DNA of 64,000 nucleotides from Paracoccus onchidii. GTDB lineage: Bacteria > Pseudomonadota > Alphaproteobacteria > Rhodobacterales > Rhodobacteraceae. The notes below the pieces were generated by a model, which searched no databases, was not told the DNA's origin, and saw nothing but the letters and a program-made list of their open reading frames with translations. The DNA is taken from contig NZ_JAQBIE010000013.1 in the NCBI RefSeq assembly GCF_028294535.1, forward strand, positions 49,045-113,044, read 5' to 3'. The position numbers were made by a program, and so were the translations under genes. This document shows positions 1 to 10,243 of the stretch, piece by piece; the stretch's first letter is position 1; each line of letters starts with the position of its first letter.

Positions 1-1440
1 TTCCTGTTTCAGGAAGGCCGCCTGATCGATGCCACTGAACCGGCCCGCGATCTTCTGTCGCGCATCCCCGCACCTTCGGGGGAATGGCAGCGACTGATGC
101 AATGGCTTGCGCCGCGCTTTGACAACGCACAGGAACGGCTGGCAGACATCCCCCCACATGGGCGGGATGAGCTTGTCGGAAACGATGGCAGCGGAACCGC
201 CACCCTGCGTGTCGTGGCAGAACATATCGGCGGGGACACAATCCGAATAACCCTGACTGATCCGTCGGCGCAAGGTGCCGGTATCGTCGTCGATGCACTG
301 TGTCAGCAAGCCATGGAAGAAGAGTTGGACCTGCTGCGTGGCGCGCTGGACCAGACCCCGACTCTGATCTGGCGCCAGGATGGCGAGGGTCGTGTCACCT
401 GGGCCAACAGCACCTATCTGCGTCGTGTCGAGGAACGCGACGGCGCTATGATCGGTTGGCCGCTTCCCCGGCTGCTTGAGGCCTCAAGGCAGGCACCCGG
501 GACGGACAATCAAACCCGTCGGGCGCAGCTGGATACCAATGGCGTCATTTCCTGGTTCGAATGCTACAGTCACAAAATCGGCGACGAAACGATGATGTTC
601 GCCCTTCCCGCCGATGCCGCCGTCCGCGCCGAGCGCAGCCTGCGGGAATTCGTGCAGACCCTGACCAAGACATTTGCGGATCTGCCCACCGGGCTTGCGA
701 TCTTTGATCGGGAACGAAACCTGCAACTGTTCAACCCCGCCCTGCTGGATCTGACGGGGTTGCCGACCGGTTTCCTGACCGCCCGCCCGACCCTGTTCGA
801 CCTGCTGGACAAGTTGCGCGAACTGCGCATGGTTCCGGAACCAAAGGATTTCCGCAGTTGGCGCCAGCAGATGAATCAGTTGGAAAGCGCCGCAGCCACA
901 GGACGGCATGTCGAAACCTGGTCCCTGCCCGGCGGGCAAACCTATCGCGTGACCGGCCGTCCTCACCCCGATGGTGCGGTTGCATTTCTGTTCGAGGACA
1001 TCACCTCGGAAATGTCCAAGACCCGACAATTCCGAGCCGAGCTTTTGATGGCCGCACATGTTCTTGACGGAATAGAAGACGCCCTGATCGTCTTTGGTCC
1101 CGGCGGTGACATGCTGACGATGAACCAGTCCTATCGGGAATTGTGGCAGGACCAGCCCGAAGATCTGGCCGCGGCGCTGGCGCAATGGCAGCAGCGCATA
1201 GAAACGGGACCCGGCTTTGATGCCCTGGTCTCACGCCTGTCGGGCCAGGATGGTCAGAACCGCAGCAGTGGCGCCATCAGCGGGCCTGATGGCAAGCTGC
1301 TACGTTGGAGCGTATCCACCCTGGCCGGCGGTCGTCGAATGCTGCGATTCCGGTCGTCAGAAGCGTCATGGGATCAGATCACTGACCCCGCAGAATCCCA
1401 AATCGACGTGAAGACAGCGCGGGCGATCGGCGCGGATTGA
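1..1440 (+). CDS. PAS-domain protein, 5' end missing
   Basis: The reading frame is open from the first base of the window, so the N-terminus lies outside. The visible part (about 479 residues) has at least two PAS-like segments: one around the sequence LIWRQDGEGRVTWANSTYL and another around TGLAIFDRERNLQLFNPALL, each in the usual 'internal dialogue, then N or A at the turn' style. A third, weaker one begins at GIEDALIVFGPGGDMLTMNQ. No HisKA, HATPase or GGDEF region follows before the stop, so the C-terminus as seen is sensory only. It may act as a partner of a separate kinase or have an output domain upstream. The stop codon lies inside a hairpin shared with the convergent tamB gene. The family is recognisable; its function is not. 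Confidence 0.75.
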   Translation, partial: FLFQEGRLIDATEPARDLLSRIPAPSGEWQRLMQWLAPRFDNAQERLADIPPHGRDELVGNDGSGTATLRVVAEHIGGDTIRITLTDPSAQGAGIVVDALCQQAMEEELDLLRGALDQTPTLIWRQDGEGRVTWANSTYLRRVEERDGAMIGWPLPRLLEASRQAPGTDNQTRRAQLDTNGVISWFECYSHKIGDETMMFALPADAAVRAERSLREFVQTLTKTFADLPTGLAIFDRERNLQLFNPALLDLTGLPTGFLTARPTLFDLLDKLRELRMVPEPKDFRSWRQQMNQLESAAATGRHVETWSLPGGQTYRVTGRPHPDGAVAFLFEDITSEMSKTRQFRAELLMAAHVLDGIEDALIVFGPGGDMLTMNQSYRELWQDQPEDLAAALAQWQQRIETGPGFDALVSRLSGQDGQNRSSGAISGPDGKLLRWSVSTLAGGRRMLRFRSSEASWDQITDPAESQIDVKTARAIGAD

Positions 1441-1450
1441 GATCCGCGCC
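1429..1450. terminator. Hairpin overlapping the PAS-protein stop, between convergent genes
   Basis: A 9-bp perfect stem (GGCGCGGAT at 1429-1437, ATCCGCGCC at 1442-1450) closes a 4-base loop that holds most of the TGA stop codon. It lies between the end of the PAS gene and the end of tamB on the other strand, where a bidirectional terminator is expected. There is no clear T-tract on either side. Confidence 0.5.
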
Positions 1451-1456
1451 AACAGG

Positions 1457-4400
1457 TCAATAATCGCGCTCGAAAAAGACACCTATGGTGCTTTCACCAT
1501 CGCTTGCAACAGATCCGCGTGCGCGCAGGCTTTTCGTGATGTCGAGGTTCAGATTTATGTTCGTCGTCCCATCATCGCCGATCGCGACGTCGGTATAGAC
1601 ATTCTCGCTCAGGTATTTTCCGGCGCGAACTTCGACATTTCCTTCATCATCGGTCTGCAGATCCAGATCGTCCAGCCCTGCGCCGGCACGCAGACGACTG
1701 ACGATACCCTCGCCGCCCCGGCCGGCAAGAACCGCCAGCGCATTGGCCAGCTGCGCAGCCTGAAGGGGGCTGATATTGTCCAGCCCCTGCCCGAACAACA
1801 GCTGCGAAAGCACTTCTTCCTCGGGCAATTCGGGCGAGGATTCGAACTTGATATCCGGGTCGCGCGCCTCTCCGTCGATAATGATGCGGGTGGTGATGTC
1901 ATCCTGGGTTGTCTCGGCGACAAGCGTAATCACCGGGATCAATGACCCCTGCAGCTCGACCAGCCCCTCGGTCAGCACGAAACGCTTGCCCAACAGATCC
2001 ACACGCCCGCGGATCAGTTCCAGATGCCCGATGGGAATCGCATTCCGGGTCGTTCCCTGAACGGTCAAATCTCCGCCCATCTCGGCATCGACCCCACGAC
2101 CGCGAATGAAGATCCTTTGGGGGGCATTGATCTGAAGGTCCAGACGCGGAGGGTTCGCCGGCGGCGTCGATGGCGGTGCCGCCATTCCGGCATCGCGCGA
2201 TGCTGCGCTGGGGTATTCCTCGATCCCCGCCTTGGCACGCGTCGCGCGCATCGGCCTTGTATCTCCGACATGTTCGATATCGGGAATGGATTTTGCGCCG
2301 CCCAGACCCGTGGAAGGAATGCGAAGCTCGGTCTCGCCCAGATCGACACGGCCAGAAATCAGTGGCCCGTCGGCGAAACTGCCGGTGAAGCGCACATCCC
2401 CATTGATGCGCGTCTCGTAAAGATTTGGATCCCGCACGACAACATTGTCCAGCACCACATCCAGATCAGCGCTGCCGGCAGTCAGATTCACCGGACCATC
2501 AACCGTCAGCCGTCCGCCCGCTCCGACACCTGCTTCTGCATCGACATTGATGTTTCCGTTCTGGAAACCAGCCGTCACATTCATCCGTTCCAGCCGCAAG
2601 CCAAGACCGGGCTCGGCAAGCTCGCCGTTGCGCAACTGCACTTGCCCGGACAGGGCCTGCAATGACGGCGCGCCCGCCAAACGCAAATCGACCCCAAGCG
2701 GCCCTTCGATGCTGCGCGTGCGCAGAAAACCATTGGCAAGCGATGCATTGGTGTTGCCTGTAATGCTCAGGTCGGTTGTCGCAAAGTTCCGCGCAGCCGA
2801 TCCGGAAATCTGCAGATTGGTCGCGCCGGGGGCTGTCGCATTCAGATCGAGAATGAAATTCTCACCCTGCTCGCGAACCGTCCCTGACGCCGTGACGGCC
2901 CCAGGCAATTGCCGGACCACCAATCCCAGATCGTTCAGCCGCGCATCAACGGTCAAACCGGTCGAGGTGTCACCACTGGCGTCCACCCGCAATTGCGGGT
3001 TGGCAATATCGATGCGCTGAACTGAAAGCCCGGCATCCGATTGCGATGCGGCAAGTTCGAAATTCGTCTGTCCCCGCAACAGCGGATCGACCGATGCCTG
3101 ACCGACGGACAGGGCATTTGCCTGCCCGGTGGCTTCGATCCGGCGAACCCCGTTGCTTTCACTGACGCGCCCTTCAAGCGCAACGGCGCCACTTACGCCA
3201 TTGCCGACAAAACGCAGATCCTGGGCGTTGACGGTGGCATTCAGATCCGTCTCGCCCGCGCCGACCTTACCGCTGGCCGAGGCATTCAATCGCGGATTTT
3301 CGAACTGGGCCTGTTCGATACTGAAAACGCCGTTCTGTTCTGTCCCGGTGACCTTCAGGCGCGTTTCGCCAGCCAACGCGCCATCGACCTGCGCCTGACC
3401 AATCGCCAGATCCTGGGCAGTCCCGGTCAATTCCAGACGCCGCACATCTTCGTTTGCCTGCTTGAATTCACCGTCGAGCGAGACCGAGCCACGCCATCCT
3501 TCACCCAGAAACGCCAGCGAACGCGCCTCGATCTGTGCCGTGATGTCGGTGACACCCGTGCCATAGACACCGTCGGCATGGGCGGTAACCTGTTCGTTGT
3601 TCAGACGCACATCCCGCAGGGTGATCACGCCTGAATTTTCTTCGGCCTCGACCTTCAGCAAGGTGGTTCCGGTCAGCGCGCCATCGACATTCTGCTGCCC
3701 GAGGCTCAAGTTCTGGCCCGTTCCGGTCAGGTCCAGAAATCGCACCCCATCCGTTTCGGTCACCTTGGCATCGGCCTGCAGGTCGCCCGACCATCCAGCC
3801 TTGAAGGCAGCCATGTCGGGAATGTCGAAACTGGCCGTGGCGTCCAGTGCCCCCGCGACGAAACTTCCTTCCGCTTCGGCGCTCAGCTGCGGATTGGACA
3901 GTTGAAAATTCTCAAGCCCGAAACCGTCATCCTGCTGCTGTGCGATGACCGTCAGATTCGTGCGCCCCTGCAAGGCATTGTCCAACGCCTCGATGCCGAT
4001 CTGCAAATCGTCGGCTTCGCCGGTCACGGTCAGCCGTCTTTGTCCATCCGCCCCCGAAATCTTGGCCTGTGCGTCAAGACCGCCAGCATAGTCAGGATCC
4101 GCCGCAGACAGCGACGGCATCGAGATCTGCGCCGTCACATCGCTGGACAAACTGTTCAGATAGCCTTGCGCCTCTGCGGTCAAACCCTGCGCATTGATCC
4201 CGAAATGCTGCAGTTCGATACCCGTGTCGTCACGTCTTGCGCTCAGGTCGATGACGGATTCGCCCGCCAGCAGGCGATCAGCCTGTTCCTGGTCGATCTG
4301 GATGTCCAAGCCGGAAATCTTTGCATCAATGTCGAAGCTGTTGTTGAACAACCGATAATATCCGGTCAGCGCCGCATCCGCGCGCCCCGAAACCTGCCTG

Positions 4401-5935
4401 CCCGCCAGACCGGAAAGGCGTCCGAGATCCGCATATTCCGCATCAATATCCGCCGAAACAAGAAACCCGGCGGAAAGACCCGACAACATCAAATAGCCCG
4501 TCAGGCCATATTGATCCCCGGCGACCTTCAGTTCGGGCACCACAAAGGACTGCCCCGGTGTGAAGTCAAAGCTTGCATCGCCCGTCACCGACGCACCCAC
4601 AGCATCCGCCAATCCCTGATCCGCGAATTCCATTCCGGCGGTGCCGAACTCGATTTTCCCCGTGACCTCTTGCAGGGCGCTGCCGTCCAGCAACACCTCG
4701 CCCGCGCCATTCAGCGTCAGATCCTGAATCCTGATGTCACCCTGATCAAGTTCATCGACTTGTCCGGTCAGGCTCCAGCCCTGCCCTTGCGCGGCATCAT
4801 AGGTCAGCTGCAACTGACCGCCCTCGACACTCATGCCGCCATCACCGAATGGCAGGGCGACGGGTACGGTGGCGGCATTGGCATCGCGCCCCAGAAGAAT
4901 CTGCAGATCGGCCTTTTTCGGCGCGGATTGCGCGTTCATGGCCAGCGATCCCGAGATACCCAGCGCCTCGGTATCAACCGCCAGTTCGGGGATCTGCAAT
5001 TGTCCATCAGCGCCGCGCCAGCCCTTTACCGACATCTGCGTTTGCGCACCAAAGAACGCCCGGTCCGCCGGGGGAACAAGTGCGGCAATATCGCCACCAA
5101 GGTCAAAGCTGAATCCGGTGCCGTCGCTGCCATCCGGTCCGGATTGGCCGACAATGCCAACCATGCCTTCGACGCGTGGCTGGCCGTCGGTTTCCAGACT
5201 GATATCGGCACTGAAATCCGATAGCGGCCCTTCGCCGGAAATCTGCGCCTTGACCGAAGGTTTATCATATAGGTTGACCAAATTGACCAACAGCCCGTCA
5301 GCCGCTTCATCCAGGCCTAGATTGACGCGTATTTCCTTGGTTTCATTCGAATATCCTGCATCCAGAACAAATTCCCCGCGCGCAGCGTCCAACCGGTCGA
5401 CGGTCAGCTGCGCCTCGCCTTCGCCATCGGCAAGGCTCATGCTGCCATTCACGCTGATGGCTGCGGCAACGCCAATCACCGGTTCGCCCAGTTCGACGCG
5501 CTCGGCCTCGATCTTGTCGATGGCAATTGAAACCGGCAGCTCTGGCAGCGCAAATTCCCTGGCCTCGGCAGAGGGCGCGGATTCGCCTGCGGCAGGCAGC
5601 CGGGGCAGATCGATTTGTGTCGCATGCAGTTCAGCGATGCTGACCCTGCCCCGCAGCAGCGCCGCGCGATTCCACTGAATCGCACCATCTTCCAGTGTCA
5701 GCCATGCCCCGTCAGGGTCGCTGATGGTAATCTTGCGGAAGGTTGCCCGCGACGAAAGCGCGCCTTCGAAACCGTCGATCGTGACCTGTCGGCCATCCCC
5801 CGACAGGTTCTTTTCCAGCAGCCGGGTCAGAAACCCCCGATCGTCATCCACCTCTTCGGACAGGTCGGCGACATCCTGTCCCAGAACCGTCAGCGGAAAC
5901 AGGATAGCGAACAGCAATATACAAGTCTTGCGCAT
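1457..5935 (-). CDS. tamB: TamB, translocation and assembly module inner-membrane protein
   Basis: A very large protein (1492 aa) with an N-terminal hydrophobic signal/anchor (residues about 1-19) followed by about 1100 residues of repetitive beta-strand sequence and a C-terminal TamB (DUF490) domain ending in FFERDY. TamB-family proteins form long hydrophobic beta-tapered grooves that span the periplasm and help outer-membrane protein assembly or phospholipid transfer with TamA. Its start codon overlaps the tamA stop by one base (TGATG), so tamA and tamB are translationally coupled, as usual for this pair. Repeated blocks of the type 'GVRRLELTGTAQDLAIGQ' recur about every 60-75 residues, which fits the repetitive groove. 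Length and gene order agree with the family. Confidence 0.95.
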   Translation of the reverse strand: MRKTCILLFAILFPLTVLGQDVADLSEEVDDDRGFLTRLLEKNLSGDGRQVTIDGFEGALSSRATFRKITISDPDGAWLTLEDGAIQWNRAALLRGRVSIAELHATQIDLPRLPAAGESAPSAEAREFALPELPVSIAIDKIEAERVELGEPVIGVAAAISVNGSMSLADGEGEAQLTVDRLDAARGEFVLDAGYSNETKEIRVNLGLDEAADGLLVNLVNLYDKPSVKAQISGEGPLSDFSADISLETDGQPRVEGMVGIVGQSGPDGSDGTGFSFDLGGDIAALVPPADRAFFGAQTQMSVKGWRGADGQLQIPELAVDTEALGISGSLAMNAQSAPKKADLQILLGRDANAATVPVALPFGDGGMSVEGGQLQLTYDAAQGQGWSLTGQVDELDQGDIRIQDLTLNGAGEVLLDGSALQEVTGKIEFGTAGMEFADQGLADAVGASVTGDASFDFTPGQSFVVPELKVAGDQYGLTGYLMLSGLSAGFLVSADIDAEYADLGRLSGLAGRQVSGRADAALTGYYRLFNNSFDIDAKISGLDIQIDQEQADRLLAGESVIDLSARRDDTGIELQHFGINAQGLTAEAQGYLNSLSSDVTAQISMPSLSAADPDYAGGLDAQAKISGADGQRRLTVTGEADDLQIGIEALDNALQGRTNLTVIAQQQDDGFGLENFQLSNPQLSAEAEGSFVAGALDATASFDIPDMAAFKAGWSGDLQADAKVTETDGVRFLDLTGTGQNLSLGQQNVDGALTGTTLLKVEAEENSGVITLRDVRLNNEQVTAHADGVYGTGVTDITAQIEARSLAFLGEGWRGSVSLDGEFKQANEDVRRLELTGTAQDLAIGQAQVDGALAGETRLKVTGTEQNGVFSIEQAQFENPRLNASASGKVGAGETDLNATVNAQDLRFVGNGVSGAVALEGRVSESNGVRRIEATGQANALSVGQASVDPLLRGQTNFELAASQSDAGLSVQRIDIANPQLRVDASGDTSTGLTVDARLNDLGLVVRQLPGAVTASGTVREQGENFILDLNATAPGATNLQISGSAARNFATTDLSITGNTNASLANGFLRTRSIEGPLGVDLRLAGAPSLQALSGQVQLRNGELAEPGLGLRLERMNVTAGFQNGNINVDAEAGVGAGGRLTVDGPVNLTAGSADLDVVLDNVVVRDPNLYETRINGDVRFTGSFADGPLISGRVDLGETELRIPSTGLGGAKSIPDIEHVGDTRPMRATRAKAGIEEYPSAASRDAGMAAPPSTPPANPPRLDLQINAPQRIFIRGRGVDAEMGGDLTVQGTTRNAIPIGHLELIRGRVDLLGKRFVLTEGLVELQGSLIPVITLVAETTQDDITTRIIIDGEARDPDIKFESSPELPEEEVLSQLLFGQGLDNISPLQAAQLANALAVLAGRGGEGIVSRLRAGAGLDDLDLQTDDEGNVEVRAGKYLSENVYTDVAIGDDGTTNINLNLDITKSLRARGSVASDGESTIGVFFERDY

Positions 5936-7803
5936 CAGAATGCCTGCCCCAATCCGAGATAAACCTGAACTCCGTCATCGGTATCACCATTGCCCAGAGG
6001 CGCCGCGATATCAAAACGCAAAGGTCCGACAGGCGTGTTGTAGCGCACACCCGCGCCAGCCCCCGCATGCCAATAGCTTTCGCCCGACCAGCTTCCTTCG
6101 GTCCAGACCTCGCCTGCATCGACAAAGGCGGCCAATCCGATATTGTTGCGCACACGAAACCGGACTTCGGCGCTGGCATTCGCCAGGCTCATGCCGCCCG
6201 TTTCGATCGGGCCATCCCTGCCGACGATTTCCTCGACCCCAAGGGATTCATAGGCCTGACCACGCACGCTTCCGCCACCACCCGAATAGAACAGATATTC
6301 ACGTGGTGTATTCTGGATTTCGCTGCCAAGGATCGTGCCCAGAACGGCCCGTCCGGCCAGGGTGAAACGATCATCTTCTCCGAATGAATAGTAACCGCGC
6401 CCCTCGCCGGTCAGCCGTGCCCCTGAATCGGTGCCGTCAAAGCCCTTGAAGGGCGTCGCCTCGCCGTCAAGATAAAAGCCGCGCTTCGCATCGGTCGGGT
6501 CATCGCGCTTGTCCCATGTCGCGGAAATCGGAAAGGCCAGAACGCGAAACTTGCGGATTTCATCGGCGTCGTTCACACGCGAATACTGATATTGGATCGC
6601 GACATCCACGGTCAGTTCATCGCTGGGAAGATACTGGAAACCCAAGGCAATGCTGGCGCTGTCGGAATCGTAATCCTCTTCGCGCATGCGCGCCAGTTTG
6701 GTTTCGACATAGGCCGATGTGTCGGGTGTCAGGGTCGCGGGGCGGTCGATACGAATAGTGAATTCCTCGTCGCGGCCACTGACATCGGATCCGATATCCG
6801 AAATCTCGGCATCAATGCTCAGGCTTTCGCCGCCGCCGAACAGATTGCGATGCAACCAATAGGCCGACACCCGCGCCCCATCCGTGCTGGAAATCTCGAA
6901 GCCCGCGCCGATCCGGCGGGTTTTCTGTTCGACCACGGCCAAGTTCACGTCCAGCGTATTTCCCGGCCCCAGATCGTCGGCTTCTTCCAGGGTGATCGCG
7001 GAAAACACGCCGCTGCGGCGCAAGCGTTTGCGAACGTTCTCGATTTCTTCGGGGTCGAATTGCTCACCCTCGGGAAAGCCGGCGATCTTTCGCAGACGGC
7101 GCGGATCCATCCGCTTGTAACCCGATATGTTCAGCTTACCAAAGGTGACGGCCGGGCCGGGTTCCAGTTGGATCTGACTGTCCACGGCGTTCTGGTTGTG
7201 GTCCGCGACAATCTGTTGGCCGGAAACATCCGCCTTGGCATGACCCCGGTTCCGCCACCCCTGCACCCCATCGACGGCTGCGTTCTTGATGGTGCCGGTT
7301 CCTGCCGGCTCGCCCCTGGCGTAATCCTTGGAAATGTCGTCCGCCCTGGCAATCGGAGCAATGGCCGCACGAGAGAATTTGAACTCCGCCCCCGGATCCA
7401 CGGTGACCACGATCTTCCGGACATTGGCGGGCGCATCCAGTGGCGCGATCTCGGCGGCTTCGACCCCATCCAGGGTAATATAGATCAGCGCTGAATAATG
7501 CCCCTGATCATAAAGCGCGCCCAGAATACGGGCGTAATCGCCACGTGCGGCGGCTAGAATATCCTGACCGGTAACGCGCCCCTCGGACAGCGCCGAAGAT
7601 ATCAGCGAAGTGTTGCGGATGGATTTTTCCAGCCCGTCTTCATCGCCCCCCGTGATGCGCACCGTGAAATCGACAGGGCTTTCAGATTCGCTGCCGCCCC
7701 CGAACCAGCCCGAAAACGGCGATGAGGATTGCCCCAGCGCCATTCCGGCAAATCCCAGCGCGGTCGTCAGCACCAAGCCTGCCCGCAGATATGCCCGCAT
7801 CAT
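5935..7803 (-). CDS. tamA: TamA, Omp85-family outer-membrane assembly factor
   Basis: A 622-residue protein if translation starts at 7803. A signal peptide follows (LRAGLVLTTALGFAGMALGQ). An alternative ATG at 7833 would add ten polar residues before the signal peptide and is less likely. The N-terminal half holds POTRA-type segments, for example the block starting VTFGKLNISGYKRMDPRRLR; the C-terminal half is an Omp85 16-strand barrel ending in YLGLGQAF with the terminal Phe expected for BAM recognition. The conserved barrel-lumen region around VRGQAYESLG is visible. TamA works with TamB, the next gene, in inserting outer-membrane proteins. Confidence 0.94.
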   Translation of the reverse strand: MMRAYLRAGLVLTTALGFAGMALGQSSSPFSGWFGGGSESESPVDFTVRITGGDEDGLEKSIRNTSLISSALSEGRVTGQDILAAARGDYARILGALYDQGHYSALIYITLDGVEAAEIAPLDAPANVRKIVVTVDPGAEFKFSRAAIAPIARADDISKDYARGEPAGTGTIKNAAVDGVQGWRNRGHAKADVSGQQIVADHNQNAVDSQIQLEPGPAVTFGKLNISGYKRMDPRRLRKIAGFPEGEQFDPEEIENVRKRLRRSGVFSAITLEEADDLGPGNTLDVNLAVVEQKTRRIGAGFEISSTDGARVSAYWLHRNLFGGGESLSIDAEISDIGSDVSGRDEEFTIRIDRPATLTPDTSAYVETKLARMREEDYDSDSASIALGFQYLPSDELTVDVAIQYQYSRVNDADEIRKFRVLAFPISATWDKRDDPTDAKRGFYLDGEATPFKGFDGTDSGARLTGEGRGYYSFGEDDRFTLAGRAVLGTILGSEIQNTPREYLFYSGGGGSVRGQAYESLGVEEIVGRDGPIETGGMSLANASAEVRFRVRNNIGLAAFVDAGEVWTEGSWSGESYWHAGAGAGVRYNTPVGPLRFDIAAPLGNGDTDDGVQVYLGLGQAF

Positions 7804-7855
7804 TCCTGCCCCGTCCCTTTGGCTTTTCGTCATTATGAACAGAAATGCGGCGAAA

Positions 7856-7876
7856 TTTCCAGAAATTCACTGGAAA
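7856..7876 (-). terminator. Inverted repeat downstream of glk
   Basis: TTTCCAG at 7856-7862 and CTGGAAA at 7870-7876 form a perfect 7-bp stem with a 7-base loop. On the minus strand it follows the glk stop and is followed by a short TTTC. It could end glk transcription, or it could be an operator of tamA because it also lies just upstream of that gene. Confidence 0.35.
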
Positions 7877-7912
7877 CCCCGAGTAACCGGACGAACCGTC
7901 GCGAATAGGCAA

Positions 7913-8839
7913 CTATGTCAGCGCGGCAAGGCATCCATGCAGGGCGGCCATGTCGTCGCGGATCAGCAGGACCGGCGTGTTGCCGGGAATGTGACGCATG
8001 AACGGGTCGTTAAGAAACCCGGCCTCGAAACACTCGATCCGGTCTGCAATGCTGCGCCCGACGCTGCCGGCCAGGAACAAACCTTCCAGCGGCATGAAGC
8101 GCAGCGTAAGTTCACGGCACAACAGGCCGACCAGCTCGGCAAACAGGTCATAGGTCGCGTTGGCCTGCGGATCCCCGGCTTCCGCCGCCCGGGCAATCTC
8201 TTCGCCACGAACCGAGGCCTGACCCGTGCGCAGCCCGTGAAGGCGCGCCAAACCACGCCCGGCAAAGGTTTCCTCGGTCGAATCAAATGCCGCCGCATCT
8301 GTCGCGCCGATCTCGTCGACCAGCCTGCGATAGATATTCGCCGGCAGGTTGGTGTGGCCCTCTTCGGCCTCCATCGCGGTGATCGTATCGCCGGGTAACG
8401 CCCGGACAGCGCAGACATTGAACCCCGTGCCCAATCCGACAACAAGGCTTTGGCCATTGCGCGACCGATCGCCGGGGGCAGAGCGCAAGGGCATCACGCC
8501 GCCATCTTTCAGGGCCGGGGTCGCATATCCCAGCGCAGTCAGATCGTTGATCAGGCGAACATGGTCGGCATCGGTCAGCCGCGCCAGCCGGTTTTCCTCG
8601 AAATCCCAATCGCGATTGGTCAGGCGTGCCGACCCGCCACTGACAGGCCCCGCCACCGCAACGCAGACCTTGCTGATATGGGGATGCTGCTGTTCGCGCA
8701 GGAACCGCCGCACCACATCATCGAAACTGTCGAAATCGTCGCCTCGAAACCGGGTCACGGTCGCCGCATCGATCACCCCGTTCCGCGCGATGGCCAGCCG
8801 GGCATTCGTGCCGCCCACATCCGCCAATAGCATCGCCAT
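7913..8839 (-). CDS. glk: Glucokinase
   Basis: The 308-residue product starts MAMLLADVGGTNARLAIARN, which carries the phosphate-binding DVGGTNARLA loop of the Glk (ROK-unrelated) glucokinase family; the adenosine/phosphate motif GLGTGFNVCAVRALPG follows at mid-protein, and the LFLAGSVGRSIADR segment near the end is also typical. It phosphorylates glucose to glucose-6-phosphate in the cytoplasm. The frame extends upstream to 9058, but that stretch is low in family similarity; the chosen ATG at 8839 has a GAGG ribosome-binding site at suitable distance. It appears to be a single-gene unit, separated from tamA by a 79-base gap (from a putative tamA start at 7833) and an inverted repeat. Confidence 0.9.
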   Translation of the reverse strand: MAMLLADVGGTNARLAIARNGVIDAATVTRFRGDDFDSFDDVVRRFLREQQHPHISKVCVAVAGPVSGGSARLTNRDWDFEENRLARLTDADHVRLINDLTALGYATPALKDGGVMPLRSAPGDRSRNGQSLVVGLGTGFNVCAVRALPGDTITAMEAEEGHTNLPANIYRRLVDEIGATDAAAFDSTEETFAGRGLARLHGLRTGQASVRGEEIARAAEAGDPQANATYDLFAELVGLLCRELTLRFMPLEGLFLAGSVGRSIADRIECFEAGFLNDPFMRHIPGNTPVLLIRDDMAALHGCLAALT

Positions 8840-9071
8840 CAATCTACCTCGTCCAATGTTCGGCTTTTCGGCTGACACGCTAAGACAGTTTCGCGGGATC
8901 GGAAACCGGGCGATCGCTTTTGGGTGCGATCTGGTGCCGGGTATTCGACACCTGGGTGTTGTGGCGGCGCCCATGCACCATACCGTGCCCAACTGACATG
9001 CATGTGAGGGAACCAGTCCCGCGACGCTTTTGTTTTTCTGACATAAACCGCAATTCAAGAGGCTATGTCAC

Positions 9072-9506
9072 ATGACCCGCAATGCCCATCGCACCGCCCG
9101 CCTGATATCGGCCGGCAGCGTCGCTCTGTTGGTCGCGATGCCCGTTCTTGCCAGCCGCGCAGATGACCAGCAAGTTCAAGGATGGTCCGCGCATCACGGC
9201 ATCGACAGCGCCGACCTGCTGCGCCACGCCGAAACACTGCCACAAGGGGGCATGACCACCAGCGATCAACCTTATTGTGCACCAAATGATGAGATCGACC
9301 GGACATTGCGTCACGATTTCAACGAATCTCCCGTCGAAAACGCAGGGCACGACATCGCGCGCCTTTGGGGATCAGACCAAATGGGCACGTGGACTCTGGT
9401 CGCAGAACGCCAGGACCAGACAAGCTGCATCATCGCCTCGGGGATCGGGTATGATGCCGACCGCAAGGCCGAAATCTACTTCGAGACAGCCGGATTGACC
9501 GATTAA
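9072..9506 (+). CDS. Small exported protein of unknown function
   Basis: A 144-residue protein with a clear signal peptide (basic MTRNAHRTARLI, hydrophobic core, likely cleavage after VLASRA near residue 30). Two cysteines remain in the mature part (in DQPYCAPND and QTSCIIAS), which could form a disulfide in the periplasm. An AGAGG site precedes the ATG. I do not recognise the family. The gene is convergent with the ABC ATPase gene, and the two stop codons share the four bases TTAA at 9503-9506. It is divergent from glk. Confidence 0.7.
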   Translation: MTRNAHRTARLISAGSVALLVAMPVLASRADDQQVQGWSAHHGIDSADLLRHAETLPQGGMTTSDQPYCAPNDEIDRTLRHDFNESPVENAGHDIARLWGSDQMGTWTLVAERQDQTSCIIASGIGYDADRKAEIYFETAGLTD

Positions 9507-10243
9507 CCAACCCTGCGCAGGAAGGCGCGGGTCCGTTCATCGCGGGCATTGCCGAAAATCTGGTCCGGGGGCCCTTGCTCGACGATCCGGCCACCCTCCA
9601 TGAAAACGACGCGATCCGCGATTTCGCGCGCGAACTGCATTTCATGTGTCACGATCAGCATGGTCTGGCGACCATCGGCAATCGCGCGGATCAGGTCCAG
9701 CACCTCACCAACCCATTCGGGGTCCAGCGCGCTGGTCGGTTCGTCAAACAACATCAGATCCGCATCCAGCGCCATGGCCCGACCGATACCGACACGTTGC
9801 TGTTGCCCGCCCGACAAGGCGGAAGGAAAGCTGTCACCGCGATCCGCGAGACCAATCCTCGTCAGGATCTGGTTCGCGCGATCGGTGGCCTTGGCAGCCG
9901 GCCAGCCCCGAACGGTGGTCAGCCCTTCCATGATATTCTGGCGTGCGGATTTATTGGCGAACAACGCATAATTCTGGAACACAAAGCCCGTGCGGCGGCG
10001 CAGTGCAAGAATATCGGCCTTGCTGGCGCGCGCGGCATCCACCTTCAGATCACCCAGAGTGATACGACCCTCATCCGGTGCATCCAGAAAATTCAGGCAA
10101 CGGAGCAGGGTGGATTTACCAGTGCCCGACGGCCCGATGATGGCCACGCGTTCGCCGGGCTTCAGGCACAGGTCGATATTGTTCAGAACCGTATTCTGCC
10201 CGAAACGCTTGGTCAGGCCGGAAATCTCGATGTTGCAGCTCAT
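9503..10243 (-). CDS. Polar amino-acid ABC transporter, ATP-binding protein
   Basis: The 246-residue protein starting MSCNIEISGLTKRFG has Walker A GPSGTGKST (about 37-45), signature LSGGQQQR (143-150), Walker B LMLFDE (163-168) and the switch His in VTHEMQFAREIADRV, typical of the HisP/GlnQ family. It energises uptake of a polar amino acid through the permease encoded just upstream, whose stop overlaps this start (ATGA). Longer frames to 10315 exist but start inside the permease gene without family similarity. Substrate cannot be fixed from sequence; cystine or another polar amino acid is plausible. Confidence 0.92.
   Translation of the reverse strand: MSCNIEISGLTKRFGQNTVLNNIDLCLKPGERVAIIGPSGTGKSTLLRCLNFLDAPDEGRITLGDLKVDAARASKADILALRRRTGFVFQNYALFANKSARQNIMEGLTTVRGWPAAKATDRANQILTRIGLADRGDSFPSALSGGQQQRVGIGRAMALDADLMLFDEPTSALDPEWVGEVLDLIRAIADGRQTMLIVTHEMQFAREIADRVVFMEGGRIVEQGPPDQIFGNARDERTRAFLRRVG

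Noticed and set aside
3902..5224. Long plus-strand open frame (440 codons) opposite tamB
   Set aside because: It is antisense to a well-supported tamB, has a composition of the high-GC shadow type (rich in Arg, Gln, His) and shows no domain.
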